DNA of 64,000 nucleotides from Diadophis punctatus similis (taxonomy: Eukaryota; Chordata; Lepidosauria; Squamata; Dipsadidae). Below are positions 47,959 to 58,909 of the stretch, one piece after another. Under the pieces are notes generated by a model. That model saw only the letters and a list, made by a program, of their open reading frames with translations, did not search any database and was not told the origin of the DNA. The stretch spans positions 43,468,720 to 43,532,719 of the forward strand of contig JALIGW010000002.1 in assembly GCA_023053685.1 (NCBI GenBank). Reading direction: 5' to 3'. Each line of letters starts with the position of its first letter. Position 1 is the stretch's first letter. Made by a program: the position numbers and the translations under genes.

Positions 47959-48027
47959 ATTGTAAAAGAAAACTTCTCGTGAGTTCAATCAAACTTCTTG
48001 AACTCGCGAGAAGTTTTCTTTTACAAT
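47959..48027. repeat. 30-bp-stem hairpin with 9-nt loop
   Basis: The left arm 47,959-47,988 (begins ATTGTAAAAGAAAACTTCTC) and right arm 47,998-48,027 are reverse complements with one T/G pair. The loop is TCAAACTTC. Imperfect pairing extends a further 6-7 bases outward. It lies directly beside the GC-rich foldback block. Confidence 0.9.
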
Positions 48028-49215
48028 GGACTTTCATAAATTATAGTAGTAGGTAGGAATTACATAGAACTGAAAATTTATCTTTTTGTCTAGTTTGCTT
48101 AATATACCACTAGGGGGCACAAAACGATACTTCACATGTATGACTTTCTAAACTTTTTCCTCAGCATTGTAATAGTGTACATAATTTCCTTTGAGACTAT
48201 CAATCTTTACAGATTCAAATATGATTTTAAAATATATGAATTATAGTACTTGCTTAAAAACCACCCACTAAATTGGAAGCTTAGTTCAATAGAAACTTCT
48301 AGTATGTTTAACAGATATTATAAAGATAAGCTAGAAATCATATAACATTGGAGAATTGCTTCAGTGGTGGCTGATAAGTCATGAAAATACTCTAAAAGGA
48401 AATATATAGGCTACTTTCCCCAACCTTTTCTCCAGATATTTTGGATTTCAATTTCAATAAACCCCAGTCAGTTTAGTGAATGGTAGTACATTCTGACCAC
48501 TGGATAAAGGGATGCTAAATGCTGTTCAAGCAGGAAAACCAGCAAGATACCACCTCATTTCAGCCTTAAAAAGAACAGATGTCTCTGCTTTATTACATCT
48601 GTAGGCAAGGCCTGACTTATTTTTCACAGATTATCTGAAATGGGAGATAAAACAATAATAAAATGGTTAAAACCTGATTGGTTAATGAAGTTAAACCATG
48701 TCAGCCATGTTGGTTGTAGTTCCAAATGCTGAGTCCATAAAAAGCTGCAATGAACACACATCAGGCAACCATTGAATGATAGGATTATGTAAACAGCTAG
48801 TTTTATTTCAATTGAAACCATTGCAATTAATAGAACCTTGCTAATATGTAACAAAAATATAACATCCCCACTAGTAGAAATTAAAATGTTAAGAGAATAG
48901 TGATGCTGCAGTTATCACCTTGCATTTGCAGTCCTTGCATAGTTATTTTGATTTAAAAGGGGGTGTAGCTTCAATCCCTTACTTGCACATGCCATTTGGA
49001 TGTCATTGACTTTCCCTGCAGACACCCTCACTTCGACACATTGTGAAGTAACTCTTTTAAAGGATTTGTACAGCCCTAGTAGAACCATTTCATGCTAAGG
49101 TTCCAATCCTTGTCTTTGAAATATTTTCTTGTCTTCTCGAACATGAAGATACTGAAACGGAATTGTATGTTCTATACAATAGTTGGGATTATTAATAAAT
49201 GTTGATATCATATAT

Positions 49216-49743
49216 CAGTGATGGTGAACCTATGGCACGCGTGCCACAGGTGGCACGTGGAGCCATATCTGAGGGCATGCGAGGTGGTGCCCTATGTCAG
49301 CTCCAGCGTGCATATACGCGCTGGCCAGCTGATTTTTGGCCTTTTTGGCCGTTTTTGCTCTCCCCAGGCTTCAGGAAAACCTCCTGAAGGCTAGGGATGG
49401 CAAAAAATGGCCCAATGGCCCAACCGGAACTTCATTTCTGAACTACTGGTTGGCCCGTTTGCCATTTTTTGCTCTCCCCGGGCTTTAGGAGGCTTTCCTG
49501 AACCCTGGGGAGAGTGAAAAACAGCCCAACGGGCCTACCAGAAGTCCGGAGGCTTCAGTGAGGACTGTGTGCGGGGGGGGCAGCGCGGGGATTGTGCTCA
49601 TGCGCGGGGGCAGCGGCGGGGGGGGTTTACACATGCACACGGGGAGGGCATTGTATTATGGGTATGGGCACGTGCGCGCGCGCATGCTATCTTGCATGTG
49701 CCACCCTTTTGGCACCCAAGCCGAAAAAGGTTTGCCATCACTG
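49216..49743 (+). mobile_element. hAT-type MITE, copy B (CAGTGATGGCGAACCT family)
   Basis: 528 bp, ends CAGTGATGGTGAACCT / CAGTGATGGCAAACCT. Perfect 8-base duplication TCATATAT (49,208-49,215 and 49,744-49,751). The interior shares 'ttttgctctccccaggcttcagg' with copy C. No transposase is encoded. Confidence 0.9.
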
Positions 49744-49751
49744 TCATATAT

Positions 49752-50494
49752 TGTTTAACATTTTTAGTGTTTTTGTTAATACTAAACTAAATACTAAACT
49801 TACAGTTTGTTTTTAGACTAAAAAATTACTTCAAAGTAAATTTTATAAATAAATTGTATTTGAGCCTTTCTTTAACACAAATATAAAGCAATAAAAATAT
49901 CTGTACTATTTCCCGACAAAAGCTCTGTTTTATTCCAGATTGCAATATTTCCTACACTTCTAACATGTCACCTAATACTTCTGGTTCTTAACAAAAAATG
50001 CTGCTGATTCTGAGTTGATGCACAGCTCAGTGTAGCTAAGGGAGAGTTGATTAGTGTGGGACTGATTCCTGAGTAAACTTGTTTCAGTTTGCAGATTACT
50101 TGCACAATATACGCGGCATTGGCCTTCTGGCATGGAGAAATTGCAATTTTTTATTGATTGCACATATAATCTTAAGAGAAAACTTTTAAAAAGTACTCTG
50201 CATAATTCAACATTGTACTGGCCTGATCTTAAAACAGCTTTTCCAAACCTGAAGCTCTTGTCATGAGATTCTTTGAAGATTTGAATATCAAGGTAAAGCT
50301 ACAAAATATGCGTAACATCTTTGATTTTCTGAATCATAATCTTGCCAATAAATCTTGTTCCTTGATTTCATACTTTTGATAATAAAAATAAGTGAATTTT
50401 GATAGAAGCAACAGTTGACTGTGTTAAGGGTTTATGGATACCAACCACATAAAATTATTTGGAATTAAAAAGGAAATCGGAAGATTTTAGAGTA
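49752..50494. other. Intron 1 sequence, no feature seen
   Basis: AT-rich, with no exon or element supported. Confidence 0.5.
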
Positions 50495-50878
50495 TAGTGG
50501 TACCTCGGTACTTAAATCATTAATTGATTCCAGGATGTGCGACGAGTACTTAAAACGAGTACCAAACAAACCATGTGACTCACCACATGTTCTTTGTTTC
50601 AGTGGAAAGAACTTCCTGTCTGTCTCCTTTCCTATGTCAGTGACCTTCCCAGCATTATCAACTTCCTGTTTAACCTCTGCAGCTGTCCCCCACTTCTTTT
50701 TGCAGCAACCTTTCTGGCATGGCCAACTTCCTGTCCGTTCTCTGCAGCCATCCCCCTCTTCCTATTTCAGTGCATGAAGTACCAAAGAAATGAGTACTGG
50801 AACAACATTTTCACATCAAAATGTGTCAAGTACCAAATTCAACAAGTTTTGAAGCAATTGAGTACCGAGGTACCACTG
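50495..50878 (+). mobile_element. TA-flanked MITE (YAGTGGTACCTCGGTAC ends)
   Basis: 384 bp, ends TAGTGGTACCTCGGTAC and (reverse complement) CAGTGGTACCTCGGTAC, with TA on both sides (50,493-50,494 and 50,879-50,880). 'gagtacttaaaacgagtacc' near the left and 'caagtaccaaattc' near the right are subterminal repeats. Mariner-like by target duplication. Confidence 0.8.
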
Positions 50879-51044
50879 TAGTGGTGTAATGCATTCTATA
50901 GTAATTCTTCCAAGTTGTTTAGGGCTGCATAACAAATATGTCAAAGATACATTTGTTATTTGTACTTTTTTCTTTTGTGTCTTTGAGACAGTTTCCCCCC
51001 CCCCCTCCTTAACTCTAGCTTTTGCAGTTATCTTGGCAAGGCTT

Positions 51045-51720
51045 TTTCAAAGTGTTTTGCCATTGTCTGCTTCCTCAGACTAAAGAACAGTGATTGGCTC
51101 AAGGTCACCCAGCTGGCTTTGTGCCTAAGCAAGACTAGAACTCATGGTCTTCCAGTTTCTAGCCCAGTGATGGCGAACCTTTTTTGGTTCGCGTGCCAAA
51201 AGGGGGCGCGCGCGTGTGCGTGCCCATACCCATAATTCTATGTGCCCCCTGTGCATGCGTGTGTGGACCCCCCCTGCTCCCGGCACGTGATGGCACGCCC
51301 ATTTTCCACTCTCCCCAGGCTTCAGAGCCTTTCTAGGAGCCTGGGGAGAGCAAAAAAAAAAAAAAAAAAAAAACCCGGAACTTCCGGTTCAACTGGAAGT
51401 CAGCAAATAGAATGTTTCCAGCCTCCGGAGGACCTCCTGGGGGGGGGTGAAAGGCCATTTTCGCCCTCCCCAGGCTCCTAGAAAGGTTCTGAAGCTTGGG
51501 GAGAGCAAAAAACGGGCCTTCCCTACCCCCTCCAGAGGCTGAAAACAGGCTGTTTTCTGACTCCCAGTGGGTCCAGAAGGCCCAAAAATCAGTTGGCCGC
51601 TGCGCGTATGCATGCCGGACCTAAGCTCACGTGTTCACCAATATGGCTACATGTGCCACTTGTGGCATGCGTGCCATAGGTTCACCATCACGGTTCTAGC
51701 CTAATGTCTTAACCACTACA
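51045..51720 (+). repeat. L2/MIR-like repeat, host of two hAT insertions
   Basis: 'tggctcaaggtcacccagctggctttgtgcctaagcaagactagaactcatggtcttccagtttctagcc' runs up to 51,164, and 'taatgtcttaaccactacacc' resumes at 51,702. The gap is hAT copy C; the next hAT sits in the CACTACAC that follows. The repeat resumes after it at 52,061. Confidence 0.6.
51165..51693 (+). mobile_element. hAT-type MITE, copy C (CAGTGATGGCGAACCT family)
   Basis: 529 bp, starting CAGTGATGGCGAACCT and ending AGGTTCACCATCACGG. Perfect 8-base duplication TTCTAGCC (51,157-51,164 and 51,694-51,701). A poly-A run of about 23 bases lies inside (about 51,352-51,374). No coding capacity. Confidence 0.9.
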
Positions 51721-51721
51721 C

Positions 51722-52060
51722 CAGGGGTCGGCAACCTTAAACATTCAAAGAGCCATTTGGACCCATTTCCCATAGAAAAGAAAACACAGGGAGCCACAAA
51801 ACCTGTCCCGTGCCTGATTATTTCCTGAGCGGCCACAGAACTAGCATATGTAGTTGAATTAAACGTTCTGTTTTCTTCTGAAACACTTCTTTTCTTGGAT
51901 TTATCCATGGTTGGCCTACCGGGGGTTGAAAAGCTCAATAAATTGCGTGCCAGTGGGTATCACACATTGGCGGTTGTAACGCATATTTTGAGCAACGGAG
52001 CCGCAGCAGAGGGATGAAAGAGCCACATGCGGCTCCAGAGCCGCGGGTTGCTGACCCCTG
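51722..52060 (-). mobile_element. hAT element remnant with N-terminal transposase codons
   Basis: 339 bp, ends CAGGGGTCGGCAACCTT / CAGGGGTCAGCAACCCG. Perfect 8-base duplication CACTACAC (51,714-51,721 and 52,061-52,068). On the minus strand an ATG near 51,908 opens MDKSKKRSVSEENRTFNSTT, which looks like the extreme N-terminus of a hAT (Charlie-like) transposase before its BED zinc finger. The frame then leaves the family, so this is an internal-deletion derivative. Confidence 0.8.
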
Positions 52061-52132
52061 CACTACACCATTATATGCACATACTGTTGTTGAAAGGACA
52101 TTGCTGCTGCTCAGAATTTCTATATATCATAT

Positions 52133-52306
52133 CAGGGGTCTCCAACTCCTGGTCCATGGAATGGCACCGGTCTTTGGCATGCCAGCAACCAGGCCACCCA
52201 AACAAGCGAAACCCCATCAGTAGGATGTACGTAGCATGCAAAACCACCCACCACCGGTCCACAGAAAAACTTTTCTCCCTGGTGCCCAAAAGGTCGGGGA
52301 CCACTG
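52133..52306 (+). mobile_element. hAT-Charlie-like MITE, 174 bp
   Basis: Starts CAGGGGTCTCCAACTCCTGG and ends GGTCGGGGACCACTG. It contains 'accggtctttggcatgcc' and 'ccaccaccggtccaca', typical of this end type. The flanks TATCATAT / ATTTATAT agree only partly. Confidence 0.7.
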
Positions 52307-53247
52307 ATTTATATGGTGGGAACAGGAAATAAAGCTTACATGTCTATTTTAAAAATCTAAGAAAATATAAAAAGCCTGTGTTTTTGTTAATTCTGTTAAT
52401 AATGCAATATTCTTCTAATTCTTGCTAAAACCTGTAGTTGCAAATAAATGTATTGAATGAAATGAAAAGAATATTCTTTTATGCAGGTAGAGCTACCTGT
52501 ATATAGCAGGTGCCACAGCAGGGAAAGCAGTGTGGTTGTTATGATAGGGGATTAAGCTTTCAAAAATATGCTTGTAACGGTAGTAATACTGTCAGGAGAT
52601 ACAATGAATCAAGAAGGAAATGTATATCTACTTCCTGGAAAGATAAGAATATAGATAAATCCTCACTAGCTAAAATTGTTTTAATCTGTTATTTCAAAGT
52701 ACAGCAAATAGTTCACTTACCCCATAAAATGTTTTGAACTGATCATATATCTAGACTGCAATTCTGTGGCTAAAAAGGATTCTCTGAAAGGCTGCTAATT
52801 ATTCCTTTTGATTTTCTGTTCCAACAATATTTTGTAATATAACTAATTCTTATCTTAATAAATAATGCCTTATTGTAGCCCACTAAGATATCATAATAGT
52901 ATAATTTTGAATAAATTATTTTAATGGTGGGACAATTTTAGAACTTATTCTTGAATTCATAGTGGATTTGGGAAAATGAAAATTAAGGGTGGTTTTTTTT
53001 TTATGTTTGCAGCAAAATGTGAGTACCACAGTTGTTTGCTTTTTCAGAAAATTTCTAAATCCTACACGAATTCACTTTAATTAAAGAATGAAAGAATCTT
53101 GAATACTGTTTCTTTTCTGAGAAAGTTCCTTACACTGATTTGATGATAATTACATGGTCTCTGCTATGATATTTAGAGCAGGAAGAGGAAATAAATATAT
53201 TTTTACTATAAGGATATTTGGATGTCTAATTGTGTATTTTTCAACAG
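52307..53247. other. MAN2A1: End of intron 1, no other feature seen
   Basis: AT-rich. The polypyrimidine tract before the exon 2 acceptor is short (TGTGTATTTTTCAACAG). Confidence 0.5.
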
Positions 53248-53508
53248 GGTCAGCTTTCAATACTGCAAGAGAAAATAGATCACTTGGAACGGTTGCTGGC
53301 GGAAAACAATGAAATTATTTCAAACATAAGAGATTCTGTGATCAATTTGAGTGAATCTGTCAAAGATGGACAACATAATCCAGAAGTGTTAAACTTTAAT
53401 CAAAGAAATTTTTCAGAAGTATTGCCTGTTGCCACTGCATATCTTTCAATTGATCCTGAAGATTGTCAGTTTGCTTCAAAAATTGGAAGTCAAGCTTCAG
53501 ATGTTCAA
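53248..53508 (+). CDS. MAN2A1: MAN2A1 coding exon 2: coiled-coil stem
   Basis: This 261-base exon encodes residues 48-134 and is bounded by TTTTTCAACAG| and |GTAAGA; both ends are phase 0. It begins GQLSILQEKIDHLERLLAEN, a heptad pattern (L/I at a and d) that fits the lumenal stem linking the membrane anchor to the catalytic domain. Two N-glycosylation sequons are visible: NLS at about residue 80 and NFS at about residue 101. The first half matches the remembered mammalian protein very closely. The second half (from about residue 87) is much more divergent, as expected for a stem tail. A single Cys (about 120) lies in the conserved context DCQFAS. Confidence 0.95.
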
Positions 53509-53724
53509 GTAAGAATCAGTCGAATATTAGCTATTATCCTTCATCTATTTTTAGTCCTCTGCCAAAGAAATATAGAGACTTTTGTGTAGCCTTTCAGATA
53601 GTTATACTTGGATTCCTAAACTGTGAAATAATTGACTGGTAGGTTGGTCAAACATACATGCAGATACTGAAATCCCTGGGATTGCCAATGAAAATGTGCT
53701 ATGATATGCAAATATGGTTTAAAT

Positions 53725-53857
53725 CAGGGTTGTCAAACACGTCATCACGGCAGCGTCATGTGATATATCGGGACTTTCCCCCCCTTCGCTAAACCGGGCA
53801 TGGGTGTGGCCAGCGAGTGACGCATCCAGCCCACGTGCCGGGAGTTTGACAGCCCTG
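53725..53857 (+). mobile_element. hAT-type MITE, 133 bp
   Basis: Ends CAGGGTTGTCAAAC / CAGGGCTGTCAAAC, with a perfect 8-base duplication GTTTAAAT (53,717-53,724 and 53,858-53,865). The GC-rich interior has no frame. Confidence 0.9.
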
Positions 53858-54279
53858 GTTTAAATGGTTTATATGTTTTGTTTAAACTTAAAGTAATGTA
53901 TTCATTTGTAATATGTGCAGTTTTTGCATATTCGTGTAAACTGGGTATACTTGCTAATGACTTTTCCCCTTACTGTTTTATTTGAATGATTTTTTAAAAT
54001 TATAATTTGGGACATTCATGTCAGATTGAGTGACTGTATGTTATTGTTTGATACAGTTGATCTCTAGTGAAGGAGAAATTGTATTTGAGCACAGCATAAA
54101 TGTTAGAATGACTATTTCAGAGAAAATTCTTTACAATGCTTTTGTCTGAGTGATTTGAATTATTTTTTTAAAAAAATTGTAGATTACAATTAAAAATAAC
54201 GCTTTCTCCATACCTGCAAATTTTATTATATTGAGCTTTACTATACCAAATGTTAAAGTAGGCCGTGTTTTAGGGATTA

Positions 54280-54669
54280 CAGGTAGTCCTTGATTTACAG
54301 CCACAATTGAGCCCAACACTTGTGTTGTTAAGTGAAACATTTGTTAAGTGAGTTTTGCCCCATTTTACAACCTTTCTTGCCACAGTTGTTAAATAAATCA
54401 CTGCAGTGGTTAGTAACCGGGTTGTTAAGTGAATTTGGCTTCCCCATTAAACTTTGCTTGTGAGAAGGTCGCAAACAATGATCACATGACCTTGGGACAC
54501 AGCAACAGTCATAAATAGGAAACAGTTGCCAAGCATCTGAATTTTGATCACGTAACCATGGGGATGCTGCAAAGGTTGTAATTGAAAAACTCTCGTAAGT
54601 CACATTTTTCAGTACGATTGTAACTTTGAACGGTCACTAAACAAACTCTGTTAAATCGAGGACTACCTG
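54280..54669 (+). mobile_element. Complete CAGGTAGTCC-family element, 390 bp
   Basis: Ends CAGGTAGTCCTTGATTTA / CAGGTAGTCCTCGATTTA, with TA on both sides (54,278-54,279 and 54,670-54,671). It is the best copy in the window of a family also seen near 22.0, 22.4, 24.1, 30.8, 32.5, 36.9, 37.2 and 40.1 kb. It has no transposase and is mariner-like by its TA target. Confidence 0.85.
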
Positions 54670-54671
54670 TA

Positions 54672-55735
54672 CTTACTGTGGAAATGCTTATCTTTTTGAG
54701 AAAATATATTTGAAAAAAAAAGCAGTAGTAGAAGCTAATAGCCAGAAATTTGACTTTTTATTTCAAATCATTGTGCAAAACTAATCGCTGACAGCTGTTG
54801 ATTCTGGCCATGTATCCTATCTTTCCCTTAGTTCTCTTCCTTCCAGGTTCCTGAAAGTCTGGTATTTTCTTTTTCCTAGAATTTCCTCTCTACATTTTTC
54901 CTATAAGTGGTTGGGATCCACCACTGTTAGATCCTTGTTGTTCTGAGATCAAGATAGAACATCCAGTTATGACTCAGATCGCTGTTTTGCTTATCTTTTT
55001 CCAACATTAGGGAAGCTCAATAAATTACCGACAATGGCTTGCTCAATAAAATAAAAAAAATATTCATGAGTTTTGCAGCTTAACTGTTGAGAGGCCAATT
55101 TGCAAGGAGGGTAAGGAGGATAGTGTGAAGAAAATGAAACTAGGTTTTTCTTGATTTCCCCCCCCTGGGTTTCAACTTTTTTTTTAATTTTCTTGAATTG
55201 TCTGTCTGAGGGCTTACAATACAGTTTCTGTTCCAAAAGTATGAGAAACCATGTCACAAGAGTTTTGAAATTTGTGGCCAAAGGGATTCTAATGGCTGCA
55301 CATCACCCAGGAGCCTCATGTTAGGCAGCCGTGTTCTATATGATGGCTAGTATTTCATATCATGCAAAGTTTTTGAAGGAACAGTCATTTAAATACATTC
55401 AAATCAAATTTATTGAAATGCCAGGCCTTGTATCAGGATAATTTCTGAATATATATACTTAGCACTCATGATTACACCAATTAAAATAATTAGGCATTTC
55501 CTAGAATGATTTCTTTGGATATGCATTTGTATGATTTGAAGTGCTTTACTAGGATTGCAGTTCATTGCAGTATCATCAACTTCTGAAATGTGTGTAGATG
55601 ACAGTGCTACAACTTCATTATTAAAGGGAAGAGAATAGCTTCTTCCTTGTACTATTGGGACTAAAATTCCTCAAATTCCTAGCCAGCTATGATTCAGAGT
55701 ATTGGGGGAATTCCAACTTTCTCTTATAGTGAGAT
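54672..55735. other. MAN2A1: Intron 2 sequence, no feature seen
   Basis: No exon or element that I can name. Confidence 0.5.
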
Positions 55736-55737
55736 GT

Positions 55738-57208
55738 ACTGTATTTTTCGGTGTATAAGATGCACTTGGCCCCCCCCCCAAAAAAAAAGTGAGTGGAAAT
55801 GTCTGTGCATATTGTCACCTTGTCACCTCCCGCTTGGACTACTGCAATGCACTCTACATGGGGCTACCTTTGAAGAGTATCCGGAGACTTCAGTTGGTGC
55901 AAAATGCGGCTGCACTTGCTGTGGTGGGTGTGCCAAGGTACACCCACATGACACCTATACTCCGCCAGCTGCATTGGTTGCCCATCGGTCTCCGGGTCCA
56001 ATTCAAGGTGTTGATCACCATCTTTAAAGCCCTTCATGGCTTAGGACCAGGCTATCTCCGGGACCGCATTCTGCCTCACACTTCCCTTCGACCGGTTAGG
56101 GCCCACAGAGTTGGCCTCCTCCAGGTCCCGTCGGCCAAGCAATGCCGGCTGGCGGGCCCTAGGGGGAGAGCCTTCTCTGTGGCGGGCCCCGCGCTCTGGA
56201 ACCAACTTCCTCCAGAGACCCGAACTATCCCCACTCTGCTGGCCTTCCGAAAAGCCGTTAAGACATGGCTTTTCCTGCAGGCTGTGGGTAGAGCCTAATC
56301 CATCTGAGCTCACCCCCGAGTATGTATGGTTGCTGTATGGTTGTTGGATGGTTTTAATATTGAGTTTTTAATTTTTATATTTGATTTTAAGTAATATTTA
56401 GTGTTGGTTATTCTTGTATTTTTTCTGCTGTACGCCGCCCTGAGTCCCTCGAGAGTTGGGTGGCATATAAGAAAACCAAAATAAATAAATAAATAATAGA
56501 GCAAATGTTGTTGAAGCCCTGCCCACCCGCCAGCCCCCACCCTTCGGCCTCTGCCTCCCAGCAGCAAACAGCAAATAGCCTGGTCAGCTTCAGCACAGCC
56601 TGATTTAGCACGAGCAGCTGATCGGCGGTTGGATCTTCCTCCCGGAATACCACCGATCAGATGTTCCAGGCTGCGGGGATCGCCGCTGCCCATCGCTGCT
56701 GCCACCTATTACCGCCTCTGTGTGCCCTGTTTTTGGCCTCCGTGTGTCCCATTTTCGGTCTCCGCCCGTTCCATTTTTGGCCTCCGCATGCCCCATTTTC
56801 AGCCTCTGCGCATCCCATTTTTGGCATCTGCATGCCCCATTTTCAGCCCATTCCAGGTGGGGATTGCCACCGCCACCTGGAACAGGCTGAAAATGGAATG
56901 CGCGGAGGCTGAAAGCGGGACACGCAGAAGCTGAAAATGGGGCATGTGGAGGCGGCGACATGTGGCGATGGCGGCAATGGGTGACAGCAATCCCCGCTAC
57001 CTGGAACAGCTGATGGGCGGTATTCTGGGAGGCTGATCCAACCGCCAATCAGCTGCTCGTGCTAAATCAGGCTGTGCTGAAGCTGACCTTGCTGTTTGCT
57101 GCAAGGAGGCAAATTGCTGAGAGGCAGAGGCATATTTTTTTTCTTGTTTTCCTTCCCAAAAGCTAGGTGCATCTTATAGTCCAGATCTCTTATAGTCTGA
57201 AAAATATG
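55738..57208 (+). mobile_element. TA-flanked foldback element split by a LINE
   Basis: The left end CTGTATTTTTCGGTGTATAAG follows TA at 55,739. The right end, CTTATAGTCTGAAAAATATGG, closes at about 57,209 before TTA. After removal of the LINE (about 55,795-56,500), the interior matches the 17.9-18.7 kb element: 'cctctgcctcccagcagcaaac', 'gctgatcggcggttggatcttcctcccgg' and its inverse 'ctgggaggctgatccaaccgccaatcagctg'. Confidence 0.75.
55795..56500 (+). mobile_element. CR1/L2-clade LINE 3' end inside a foldback element
   Basis: The longest LINE frame of this type in the window (55,789-56,298). It reads CHLVTSRLDYCNALYMGLPL, then LQLVQNAAALAVVGVPRYTH, LRQLHWLPIGLRVQFKVLIT, AHRVGLLQVPSAKQCRLAGP and FSVAGPALWNQLPPETRT, ending KTWLFLQA. 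This is the ORF2 C-terminal region, open for 169 codons. The 3' UTR has 'cgccctgagtccctcgagagttgggtggcatat' and ends AATAAATAAATAAATAAT. It is a relatively young, 5'-truncated insertion. Confidence 0.9.
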
Positions 57209-57452
57209 GTTAGCTGTTTACATGCCTTTGAGTATTTAATGCAGGATAAAAAAACCGGTGAGACTCCAGACTTTGCTTATGACTAAGAATGCTAAGAATA
57301 GCACATAAGATTGCCTATTCTGATCTGTTATATTTAACTATATAGTAGCCACAAGAGACTGCCCAATAGTCCACCAATATTCTGTCAAATCTACAATTCT
57401 AACAGATTCTTTGAGATGATATCTTTTTTCCCAAAAGTAGAATTGGCAAGTA

Positions 57453-57825
57453 TCGTATTTTTCGGAGTATAAGACACACCTTTCCCCCCCCTAAAAGAAG
57501 CTGAAAATTTGGATGCGTCTTATACTCTGAATGTAGCTTTTTTGAAGCTTTTTTTTCGGCCATAACGAGGTGCTAACAATCTTCCCTGCTCTTACAGGCT
57601 TGCAGGCTTTTCAATTCCTACTCTCTCAGAATATGGTTTTTTTCAAGCCCTAAGTCTTTGCACACTTTTTTTCATTGCTACTTGCTCCGAAGAATGTTTT
57701 TTTAAGCCCTAACCAGGGAATAAAATAATGTGCTGAAGCTGACCAGACTAAGGATGCTAGCCAGATGAATACCTGGTAGGCAGATTTTTTCCCCCTATTT
57801 TCCTCCCCCAAAACTAAGATGACCT
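57453..57825 (+). mobile_element. Partial copy of the CYGTATTTTTCGG foldback family
   Basis: Starts TCGTATTTTTCGGAGTATAAG after TA (57,451-57,452) and includes 'tgaaaatttggatgcgtcttatactctga' and a right-hand 'ttttccccctattttcctcccccaaaactaag'. The right terminus is missing. Confidence 0.65.
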
Positions 57826-57872
57826 GCAAGGTCCCTTCCAACTCTGTTAATCTGTAAATCTGTAAATAATGT
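57825..57872 (+). mobile_element. CR1 3' tail fragment
   Basis: 'gatgacctgcaaggtcccttccaactctgttaatctgtaaatctgtaaat' is the diagnostic CR1 3' end. It joins directly to the preceding foldback piece. Confidence 0.65.
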
Positions 57873-58909
57873 TCTCCCTAATTTTTATATTTGGTTTGTT
57901 TCTTGTATTGGATTGTAGAAAGGAGCATAGTAGTTTGCAAATTGATCCCAACCCCTTCCTAATAGAATTCCACTGCCAATTGTCTGAATATGCCTAAAAT
58001 TTCCTTTATATTAGGGAAACTGCAACCATGGTAATAATGTTTTGTAGGTAAATACATCTATAATACATACAAAAAGCATTGGCTTTTTAGCTTATTTTAA
58101 TTATTTTGCTTGTTTGGGTTTTTTTTCTCCATCAAATGCAAATGTTTGGGGTATGTGTTTTGTCCCTGAGAAAGAGGAGAATGCAGTTTGGGCGGCACTA
58201 TACGTAAAATAATCGTTTTTCCTAGGAATAATTTGTTTATCAGAATTTCTAAGAATTAGCTACATTCTTAAAGTTTTCTGTTAAGAAATTTATTACTCTC
58301 TTAAAAAATAATTTCTACTGATGTAACTTTCATGAAGAAAGAATCCAATTTGCTCAGAGCAAGTGCCAGAGAACTTAATTGAACTTTGTTTCCATTATGT
58401 ATTGGTCTTTCAATTTAGGTGGAAACTTTGTATTGTCTGTCTTTACTTTGCTTGTAATTCATTTTTATTAATTCATTTTTATTGATTAAATTTTTGTGCC
58501 ATCCATGTCCCCTACAAGGTGACTCTGGGCGGCTTGCAAGTTATAAAACAAGAAACAAGTAGCTAAAAGATTAAAATGACACAGATTACAATATTATTAA
58601 AATTGTACTACAGCTGTTTTGATTTTTAGTGCAAATTTGAATTTATTTAATTTGTTTTGCATCTGTTATTGGCAGGTTTAATCTCATACATATGGCTTAC
58701 CTGAAGCTGCAGTAAAGGCTGAATATTATTTATTCATGATCATTAGTGTTACGTTAAGTGATACTTGAATATTTTTATATGCACAAAATAAATGTGTGTG
58801 TTTGTGGTGTGTGTTTTAATGGTTGTAAGAAGAATTAGTTGAACATTAGGAATGTTGGATATACAATATGTGTATGTTTATAAAAGGTGATGGGTGGCAT
58901 ACTTTAGAC
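57873..58909. other. MAN2A1: Intron 2 sequence, no gene seen
   Basis: A LINE-like 'gtgccatccatgtcccctacaaggtgactctgggcggcttgcaagtta' at about 58,490-58,550 (with a preceding TTTTTATTGATT) may be a minus-strand LINE 3' UTR. Otherwise nothing is seen. Confidence 0.45.

Larger units (their letters stand above)
42886..53247 (+). other. MAN2A1: MAN2A1 intron 1
   Basis: This is a GTGAGT...CAG intron of 10,362 bases. It holds the end of the CpG island, several hAT-type elements (44.2, 44.6, 49.2, 51.2, 51.7, 52.1 kb), a TA-flanked element (50.5 kb) and hairpins near 47.8 and 48.0 kb. Stretches without a recognised repeat, 43,061-44,245, 44,830-47,530 and 48,030-49,207, show no exon, RNA gene or long reading frame that I can support. 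Confidence 0.85.

Noticed and set aside
47530..48056. Overlapping frames of 92-152 codons on both strands
   Set aside because: They arise from a GC-rich inverted repeat; the peptides on opposite strands mirror each other (FSPPNSSSAASKP appears on both).
53230..53589. 119-codon frame taken as a complete gene
   Set aside because: Only 53,248-53,508 is real (MAN2A1 exon 2); the extensions cross canonical splice sites into intron.
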